A stretch of 64,000 nt of DNA from contig JAWLHU010000002.1 in the NCBI GenBank assembly GCA_041690255.1, positions 124,001 to 188,000 of the forward strand, in the 5' to 3' direction. Positions 58,822 through 64,000 of the stretch are shown here, piece after piece. This stretch comes from JAWLHU01 sp041690255 (GTDB lineage Bacteria > Bacillota > Sulfobacillia > Symbiobacteriales > Symbiobacteriaceae). Numbering within the stretch: position 1 is the stretch's first letter; every line of letters starts with the position of its first letter. Made by a program: the position numbers and the translations under genes. A model generated the notes under the pieces. The model was not told where the DNA came from. It was given only the letters and a program-made list of their open reading frames with translations, and did no database searches.

Positions 58822-59958
58822 TCATTCTTTGACCGGTAGATCGGCATCGACCGTGGTGCCCGCCCCGGGGCGGGAGTGGACCCGCACCGTGCCGCCGAAG
58901 AGGGAGGCCCGCTCGCTCATGCCGGTCAGTCCCCGACCGCCGGGGCGGCTGCCCGACTCGAAGCCGCGGCCGTCATCGGTCACAAGGAGCCGGACCCGGT
59001 CGGGCCGGAGGATAAGCCGGACGGAGACCTGGCTTGCGGCGGCGTGCTTGGCGCAGTTGTTCAGGGCCTCCTGCTGGATCCGGAAGAGCTGGAGAGCCAC
59101 CGCTGCGGGCGGTTCGGGGCCATCCTCCAACGTGAAGGTGACGGCCACCCCATGCTCATCGCCCCATTCGTGCAGATAGGCCTCCAGCCCCTGGCTCAGC
59201 CCCATCTGCTCCAGGAGGTGCGGATGCAGGTTCTCCATGACCCGGCGAAGCTCCGCGTGGGAGCGGCGCAGGCTCTCCGCCGCCTCCTCGACCTCCCGCC
59301 TTACCTGGTCGATCTCCTGGCAGCGAACGGCGTACTCCAGCCGCCGCATCGGGGCGACGATCCCGGTCCCCAGCCAATCGTGGATATCGCCGGCGATCCG
59401 CTGCCGCTCGGCGTCGCGCGCCCGGACCAGCTCGCCTACCCGGCTGTGGGCCAGGTCGATCGCCTTCTGGTTCGCCCTCCGCTCCCGTTCCATCGACCGG
59501 TCGACCACGTAGGCGACCAGGAGGAAGATGCCGATTCGCAGGATCAGCAGCCCGCTCTCAAAGGGCACATCATACGGATTGTTGAAGAGGTAGATCAGTA
59601 CATAGAGGACCGAGTTGATCGTCAGAAGGATATAGGGGAGGGTCGGGTAGGCGACCGACGGGGCGGTCAGGGACATGAGAATATAGGCGGGCCAGACCTC
59701 GGAGCCGCGCCCGCCGGTCACCGAGACCATGCCCGAGAGAAAGATCGTCCAGACGATCGAGTCATACCAGATCACGTGCGGCCATTTGATCCGCCGCAGG
59801 TAGAGCTCGAGGGCGGCAGCCGCGGCGCAGAGGGCGAAGACCGCCACCACCGGCGGCCTGTAAAACTCGGGTCTCCCCGCGGCGACCAGGTAGACGACCA
59901 CCAGGAGGCCCCAGACAATCTCGGCGACATTCTCGACCGGCACCTCAGGTCTGCGCAT
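58822..59958 (-). CDS. Membrane histidine kinase, NarX/DesK-like
   Basis: 378 residues from ATG 59958 (an in-frame GTG four codons earlier is possible; the still longer frame crosses the divergent regulator gene). Five or six hydrophobic segments (about residues 10-180) with short loops form the sensor. The HisKA_3 motif RIAGDIHDWLGTG and HATPase motifs (QEALNNCAKHA, VTDDGRGFESG) follow. With no large external domain it probably senses a membrane or internal signal. The likely partner is the divergent regulator at 60049. Confidence 0.87.
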   Translation of the reverse strand: MRRPEVPVENVAEIVWGLLVVVYLVAAGRPEFYRPPVVAVFALCAAAAALELYLRRIKWPHVIWYDSIVWTIFLSGMVSVTGGRGSEVWPAYILMSLTAPSVAYPTLPYILLTINSVLYVLIYLFNNPYDVPFESGLLILRIGIFLLVAYVVDRSMERERRANQKAIDLAHSRVGELVRARDAERQRIAGDIHDWLGTGIVAPMRRLEYAVRCQEIDQVRREVEEAAESLRRSHAELRRVMENLHPHLLEQMGLSQGLEAYLHEWGDEHGVAVTFTLEDGPEPPAAVALQLFRIQQEALNNCAKHAAASQVSVRLILRPDRVRLLVTDDGRGFESGSRPGGRGLTGMSERASLFGGTVRVHSRPGAGTTVDADLPVKE

Positions 59959-60048
59959 GGCCGCACTCACACCCTCTCTGGTATCATCGGAATAGCTTGT
60001 TCGTTTCGATTTCGGCGGAACCCTTTCGAATCTGGGGGAGGTTCGGAT

Positions 60049-60666
60049 ATGGATGTGATTCGCCTGCTGCTGGTCGAGGACCAGACCGTGGTCCGGGAAG
60101 GGCTGAAGCAGTTGATCGGGAGCGAGGAGGGCTTCAAACTGGTGGCGGAGGCTGCCACCGTGGCCGATGCGACCCTCATGGCCCGCCGCCACCGGCCCGA
60201 TGTGGTCCTCCTGGACCTGAAGCTGACCGATGGCAGCGGTCTGGATGCCGCCCGCACCATGCTGGCCGCCGAGGATCCGCCCGCCGTCCTGATCCTCTCG
60301 ACTTACACCGATACCGCCCTGGTCAAGTCGGCCCTCGATCTGGGGTGCGCCGGCTACGTGCCGAAGACGGCGTCGTTCCAGGAGATCGCCGCAGCGGTGC
60401 GCACGGCGGTGGCAGGCGGCGTGGTGCTGCATCCCAGCCTGGCGGGGAAGCTGACAAAGCGCGGCGGCGAGGCGGACCTGAGCCCACAGGAGATCGATAT
60501 GCTGAAACTGCTCTCCTCCGGGGCATCCTATGGGGAGATTGGCTCCAAGCTCTACCTGAGCGAGCGGACTGTCCGGCGGCATATGAACCTGCTCTTCGAT
60601 AAGATGGGCGTGCAGAGCCGGGCCCAGGCGGTGGCCGAGGCGATGCGTCGGGGCGTCCTGGACTAG
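60049..60666 (+). CDS. NarL-family response regulator
   Basis: 205 residues from ATG 60049 (GGGGGAGG nine bases upstream). The receiver domain has the acidic pair in LLVEDQTVVREG and the phospho-acceptor Asp in DVVLLDLKL. The C-terminal LuxR HTH is LSPQEIDMLKLLSSGASYGE through TVRRHMNLLFDKM. It is divergent from the kinase, with 90 bases between them, so both could be controlled by one site. Confidence 0.9.
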   Translation: MDVIRLLLVEDQTVVREGLKQLIGSEEGFKLVAEAATVADATLMARRHRPDVVLLDLKLTDGSGLDAARTMLAAEDPPAVLILSTYTDTALVKSALDLGCAGYVPKTASFQEIAAAVRTAVAGGVVLHPSLAGKLTKRGGEADLSPQEIDMLKLLSSGASYGEIGSKLYLSERTVRRHMNLLFDKMGVQSRAQAVAEAMRRGVLD

Positions 60667-60699
60667 GCGCTCAGGGGGCGGGGCCCGGGAGGGATTCCC

Positions 60700-61617
60700 G
60701 TGTCGATCCGGCTCGGCTATGTCGGGATCAATCTGACCCTGCAGGATGAGAAGGAGGGCCCCCGCCTGCGCTCGATCACGGCGAAGCGGCTCATACCCAT
60801 GGAGGCGAAGGAGCGGCGTGCCCATCTCTACCAGGTGGCCCGGAACAATCTGAAGACGCTGGAGGCGGTCCTGCGCTGGAACCACGCGAAGGGGATCCGT
60901 CTCTTTCGCATGACATCGGACCTGGTACCCCTGGCGACTCATCCGGTGGCGGCGCAATGGAATTGGGCGGAGGACCTTGCCACTGAGTTTGCTGCCGTGG
61001 CGGCCCTGGCGCGCAAGACCGGTGCCCGTCTGACGCTCCATCCCGGGCAGTACTCGGTCCTGAACGCCCCTGACCCGGGTGTCCTGGAGCGGACGCTGGC
61101 CGACCTGGCCTACCATGTCCGGCTCCTCGAACTTCTGGAGGCGCCGGCGGACTGGGGATTTGTGCTGCACGTTGGCGGTGGGTACGGCGATAAGGAGGCC
61201 GCTGCCAGGCGGTTTGTCGAGCAGTACCGCCGCCTGCCGGACCAGATCGCCCGCCGGCTATGGGTCGAGAACGATGACGTCACCTGGAATACCGCCGAAG
61301 TCTTGCGCATCGCTGAGCAGATCGGGCGGCCGATGGTCTTCGACCTGCACCATCACCGGGTCCTGCGGGAGGATGACTGGCTTCCCTGGTTCGAACGGAT
61401 CCTCCCGACATGGGAAGGGCAGCGGCCCAAGCTGCATTTCTCCACCCCGAGGGATGGCGCCCGCTCCCGCCACCATGCCGATCTGATCGATCCGGATGAC
61501 TTCCGCCACCACTTCGAGCGGCTGTCCGATCCCGACGTGGACGTCATGCTGGAGTGTAAGCTGAAGGACAAGGCTCTTCTGGCGCTCAGGCGGGCGCTCA
61601 ACTGGTCATTCGGTTAG
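60700..61617 (+). CDS. uvsE: UV damage endonuclease UvsE/UVDE
   Basis: 305 residues from GTG 60700 (GGGAGGG before it). The TIM-barrel family motifs are present: RLGYVGINL at the start, RMTSDLVPLATHP, TLHPGQYSVLN, VLHVGGGYGDKE, LWVENDD, VFDLHHH and LHFSTPR, with the metal-binding His, Glu and Asp residues. It nicks DNA 5' to UV photoproducts and other lesions. It starts 33 bases after the response regulator and may share its transcript. Confidence 0.93.
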   Translation: MSIRLGYVGINLTLQDEKEGPRLRSITAKRLIPMEAKERRAHLYQVARNNLKTLEAVLRWNHAKGIRLFRMTSDLVPLATHPVAAQWNWAEDLATEFAAVAALARKTGARLTLHPGQYSVLNAPDPGVLERTLADLAYHVRLLELLEAPADWGFVLHVGGGYGDKEAAARRFVEQYRRLPDQIARRLWVENDDVTWNTAEVLRIAEQIGRPMVFDLHHHRVLREDDWLPWFERILPTWEGQRPKLHFSTPRDGARSRHHADLIDPDDFRHHFERLSDPDVDVMLECKLKDKALLALRRALNWSFG

Positions 61618-61714
61618 CCCGAATACCCCACGGGGGATGGCATGATAGGGGGATACCCTCCGCCCCAGGTTTTCTTTACGCTGAAGGTGTAGAAGCCTGT
61701 ACACGGGAGGGATA

Positions 61715-61993
61715 ATGGTGGAGGAGATCACCTTGTCCAAGAACCGCCAGGAGGTTATCAGCCGGATTCGCCGCATTACGGGCCAGCTCCGGGGCATTGA
61801 GAAGATGCTCAACGAGGGACGCCGCTGTGAAGAGGTGCTGACCCAGATCTCGGCGGTCCGCGAGGCGACCAACCGGGCAGGGGTCCTCTTGATCGAGGGC
61901 GAGCTGGAGCACTGCGTTCTCAGCCTGCAGGACAGCGAACGGCCCGAGGCGATCAAGAAGGCGCTGGGTACCCTGCTCAAGTTTGGCGGCTAG
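61715..61993 (+). CDS. CsoR/FrmR-family transcriptional repressor, Cys-Glu-Cys variant
   Basis: 92 residues. The four-helix fold starts with RIRRITGQLRGIEKML. Cys38 and Cys67 have the 29-residue spacing of CsoR, but the His between them in copper sensors is replaced by Glu63 (EGELEHC). CstR-type persulfide sensors also lack that His. A thiol or sulfur-species sensor is therefore at least as likely as a Cu(I) sensor. No copper or sulfur genes adjoin it. CGGGAGGG precedes the ATG. Confidence 0.87.
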   Translation: MVEEITLSKNRQEVISRIRRITGQLRGIEKMLNEGRRCEEVLTQISAVREATNRAGVLLIEGELEHCVLSLQDSERPEAIKKALGTLLKFGG

Positions 61994-62020
61994 GGAAGAG
62001 TCGGTGACAGAGACAAAGCG

Positions 62021-62047
62021 GCGCCAGGCGTTCTCGCCTGGCGCTTT
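62021..62047. terminator. Bidirectional terminator
   Basis: GCGCCAGGCG (62021-62030), loop TTCT, CGCCTGGCGC (62035-62044), then TTTCTCTC; it separates convergent genes. Confidence 0.85.
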
Positions 62048-62059
62048 CTCTCGTCTCGC

Positions 62060-62779
62060 TTATTCGACCTCGTCCGGCATGGCGATCGTGATCTGCAGCC
62101 GCCCATCGTTGGCGCTTACCCGCTTGATCTCCAGTTTGCGGCCCAGCGAGCTGGAGACCATGTCCCCCAGCGGCAGCGAGATCGCCGCGGCTCGGGCATC
62201 GAAGCCTGCGATGTCGATGACCGGGAAGAGTCGCCCGACCCATCTGATCAGGGTCGGTGGGATCGGGACTCTGCCGGCGTAAGCCCGGGTGATCTGGAAC
62301 TGCACCAGGCCCCGCTCCGTCACGACCGGGTTGAGGCGCAGCCTCACGCCGATCGGGCCCCGAAACCGCTCAGGCAGCGGGCTGTTGGGCAGTTGGACGA
62401 TCGCCTCGACCTTGATCTCGCCATCGACCAGGCTCCCACGGACCCGCTGAATCGGGTCTTCGGAGGTACGCCCGGTCAGGAGCGCCGAGGAGAGCATGCC
62501 GCTGAACTCCGCCTGGTCCAACTGCATGTGGACATCGCCGCCGGTCCAGAAGGCAGCGGACTGCTCCCGGATCTGGTTGGCGATCGTGACATAGGCGACT
62601 GCTCCGCCCGGTCCCTGGGCAAAGGTCTCGATCGGTGCCAGCCAGACCGGGCCGCGCCACCAGACGAGACCTGTGGCCAGGATCGCCGTGAGCACCAGGA
62701 CGGTCGTCGTCCGCACGGCCAATCGCCACCGGGCCGGTCTCGGGCGGGGCGGCAGCGGGCGTGGTGCCGAGACGGCCAC
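62060..62779 (-). CDS. YpmS-like membrane-anchored protein (DUF2140)
   Basis: 239 residues. A Pro/Arg-rich cytoplasmic start, one membrane helix (about 24-42, TTVLVLTAILATGLVWW) and an external domain with long amphipathic strands (VHMQLDQAEFSGMLSSAL, IKVEAIVQLPNSPLP) match the YpmS/LmeA-like lipid-binding group. Members are thought to bind lipids at the outer face of the membrane. GGGAGGGATC precedes the ATG. Confidence 0.65.
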   Translation of the reverse strand: MAVSAPRPLPPRPRPARWRLAVRTTTVLVLTAILATGLVWWRGPVWLAPIETFAQGPGGAVAYVTIANQIREQSAAFWTGGDVHMQLDQAEFSGMLSSALLTGRTSEDPIQRVRGSLVDGEIKVEAIVQLPNSPLPERFRGPIGVRLRLNPVVTERGLVQFQITRAYAGRVPIPPTLIRWVGRLFPVIDIAGFDARAAAISLPLGDMVSSSLGRKLEIKRVSANDGRLQITIAMPDEVE

Positions 62780-62971
62780 TGCTGATCCCTCCCACTCTCA
62801 GTGATTAACGTAATGATTATACGAAAAACAATGCAACCACAGCAAGGAACAATCCATTCCAACTAACTGTCATCCCATTTCGCGGTGAGATTATATTTAC
62901 CAGTTCAGCAGGAGACGTGGAAGTTGAGAGTGAAGTCGATGGACTACTCGGAGCAAATGGAGGGGATACAG

Positions 62972-63100
62972 ATGCCGATCAAGCCATGGAGCACGATTGG
63001 CCTGCTCCTTGCCCTGCCGTTCCTCACCCGGTTTGGCTTTGTGATCATCGGGTTGGTGGCCGATGGATGCCCGGGGGTACCGCCCAGCCTTCACCTATAG
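62972..63100 (+). CDS. Small membrane protein, 42 residues
   Basis: ATG 62972 is preceded by GGAGGGGATACAG. The product has one hydrophobic helix (STIGLLLALPFLTRFGFVII) and a short tail with PGVPPS. A longer start at 62942 is in frame but has no ribosome binding site. No family was recognised. Confidence 0.5.
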   Translation: MPIKPWSTIGLLLALPFLTRFGFVIIGLVADGCPGVPPSLHL

Positions 63101-63177
63101 TCGGTGACAGATTCTTGTCAAACTGGTCATGCGCTGTTCACAGCTTGGCAATAAGTAGGGGCTACTCTTGAGATGTG

Positions 63178-63197
63178 AGGCCCACCCCGGGGTGGGC
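63178..63197. terminator. 20-bp perfect palindrome
   Basis: GGCCCACCCCGGGGTGGGCC would form a 9-10 bp hairpin, 30 bases before the next gene. It may end the small membrane-protein transcript or act in the leader of the next mRNA. No T-tract follows. Confidence 0.45.
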
Positions 63198-63226
63198 CAC
63201 CCCAATCAAAGGAGGAGGTACCTACC

Positions 63227-63703
63227 ATGTTCAAGCGGATGATCGCGACGATGCTGATGGTTGGAATGACGGTGATCGGGTTTGCGTCTGTGGCCCAGGC
63301 TGCCGAGCCGGAGCAGCCGGCCATGGAGGAGCGTCTCGCGGCCGCGAGCGAGGAGACCCGGGCCAAGATCGAGCTCTCCCGGGGGCTGGCGGAGCAGAAC
63401 CGGGCCATGTTTGAGCAGGTCCAGGCCACTGCTGAGCAGATCAGGGAGCTTCTGGGTGAGCAGCCTCAGTCGGAGGCGAAGGGACTCTTCAAGCAGGCTC
63501 GGGCGACTCGCCAGGAACTGGCGGCGCTGAAGGAGCCGATCCAGTCGGCCCGTGAGGCAGCGAGGACGGCCGCCCGGGAGAGGGATGAGGCCGCTCTGAA
63601 CGAGGCCCTTGACTCGCTGATCCCGCTCCAGCAGGAGCGCCTGGCCCTGCAGGAGGAGCTGCTCAAGGACCTGGAGCAGATCAGTCAGGTGCTTACCAAG
63701 TAG
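63227..63703 (+). CDS. Secreted coiled-coil protein
   Basis: 158 residues. A signal peptide (1-25, ends SVAQAAEP) is followed by an almost wholly helical, Ala/Glu/Gln-rich chain (MEERLAAASEETRAKIELSR ... LQEELLKDLEQISQVLTK) with heptad-like spacing. The protein has no Cys and no catalytic motif. It may act as an extracytoplasmic scaffold or chaperone (compare Spy/OmpH-like proteins), but this is only a resemblance. AAAGGAGGAGG precedes the ATG; a terminator follows. Confidence 0.75.
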   Translation: MFKRMIATMLMVGMTVIGFASVAQAAEPEQPAMEERLAAASEETRAKIELSRGLAEQNRAMFEQVQATAEQIRELLGEQPQSEAKGLFKQARATRQELAALKEPIQSAREAARTAARERDEAALNEALDSLIPLQQERLALQEELLKDLEQISQVLTK

Positions 63704-63728
63704 CTGAGCGCTGTTAATGATCCCACAA

Positions 63729-63754
63729 GAGGAGGAGGCGATGGCCTCCTCCTT
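63729..63754 (+). terminator. Terminator of the coiled-coil protein gene
   Basis: GAGGAGGAGGC pairs with GCCTCCTCCTT around a short loop. 63755-63933 holds no gene; it contains CCCGC/GCGGG-type inverted repeats. Confidence 0.6.
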
Positions 63755-63933
63755 ATGCGTACGGCAATTGTCCTTGAGTACTTCCCAGGATTCCCGCAGG
63801 CAACGGGAATCACTCCCGCCCAGGATAGGGGCGGGCAGCGGTCTTTCTACGGAGTCTACCCGATGGGAGCACTCCCCTTCCAGACGATAGGATGACTTCA
63901 GAAATGATTCGGTCTGGAGGGAATGAGAAAGGG

Positions 63934-64000
63934 ATGCACACAAAGCGGATACAACAGGCGATCGGTTTGCTTCTGGTTGCGCTCACCATTCTGTCGCAGG
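63934..64000 (+). CDS. Start of a secreted protein gene, 3' partial
   Basis: ATG 63934 opens a frame that runs off the window. The 22 visible residues (THKRIQQAIGLLLVALTILS) look like the start of a signal peptide. GGAGGGAATGAGAAAGGG precedes it. A second open frame from 63924 is possible but looks less like a signal peptide. Confidence 0.5.
   Translation, partial: MHTKRIQQAIGLLLVALTILSQ

Noticed and set aside
58822..61170. N-terminal extension of the histidine kinase to 782 residues
   Set aside because: The extra part crosses the divergent response regulator and uvsE genes and shows no domain. The kinase begins at the ATG (or nearby GTG) near 59958.

Overview
The window is GC-rich bacterial DNA that looks like a Gram-positive of the Bacillota, most like Symbiobacterium or a relative (inference only). 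The basis is strong AGGAGG ribosome binding sites on nearly every gene, many secreted lipoproteins with lipoboxes, and families typical of Bacillota: a YpmS-like membrane protein, a DUF1871-like protein, UvsE, and a CsoR-family regulator. Many genes overlap or nearly touch, and several convergent pairs share a bidirectional terminator.

Layout. 1-1970: 3' end of a secreted protein built of discoidin (F5/8C) domains. 2225-11878: respiratory molybdoenzyme region, with a Tat-exported DmsABC-type reductase and its TorD/DmsD chaperone, a second molybdopterin oxidoreductase with its own ferredoxin-like subunit but no Tat signal or anchor, and a NarX/NarL-like two-component pair. 11879-12665: gene-free, holding one copy of a two-copy structured repeat. 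12666-18278: a TPP-dependent enzyme, a DUF1871-like gene, a 25-residue hydrophobic peptide gene between opposing terminators, a metallophosphoesterase, a peroxiredoxin whose catalytic Cys codon is UGA followed by a SECIS-like hairpin (selenoprotein), and three small genes. 18392-24950: a PrpR-type sigma-54 activator followed by a sigma-54 promoter and a sugar-acid operon (kdgT-like permease, D-threonate/erythronate kinase, PdxA2, Fe-alcohol dehydrogenase). 25054-25130: tRNA-Arg(CCT). 25275-25844: DoxX-like protein.

26027-42867 is the most unusual region. One predicted secreted protein and seven tandem paralogous ABC solute-binding lipoproteins lie head-to-tail in a tight operon. A MacB-like ATPase, a MacA/HlyD-like lipoprotein, a large FtsX-type permease and an ABC ATPase with a C-terminal AbrB-like domain follow. 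An eighth paralog is convergent. No MalF/MalG-type import permease is present.

43048-50939: a secreted M6-like metallopeptidase, an IscA-fold protein without cysteines, a MATE transporter, the second (inverted) copy of the structured repeat, a lipoprotein, two 59-bp palindromic elements, a 19-bp tandem repeat, a membrane-anchored protein, and a ~780-bp array of a 17/18-bp GC-rich repeat. 50940-55021: a YbbAP/TesA-like set (permease, ATPase, divergent GDSL lipoprotein esterase). 55028-64000: a small HTH protein, a lipoprotein serpin whose ribosome binding site lies in a hairpin, a methyltransferase, an MFS exporter with a possible leader peptide, a divergent histidine kinase/response regulator pair, UvsE, a CsoR-family repressor without the usual His, a YpmS-like protein, small secreted or membrane proteins, and the start of one more gene.
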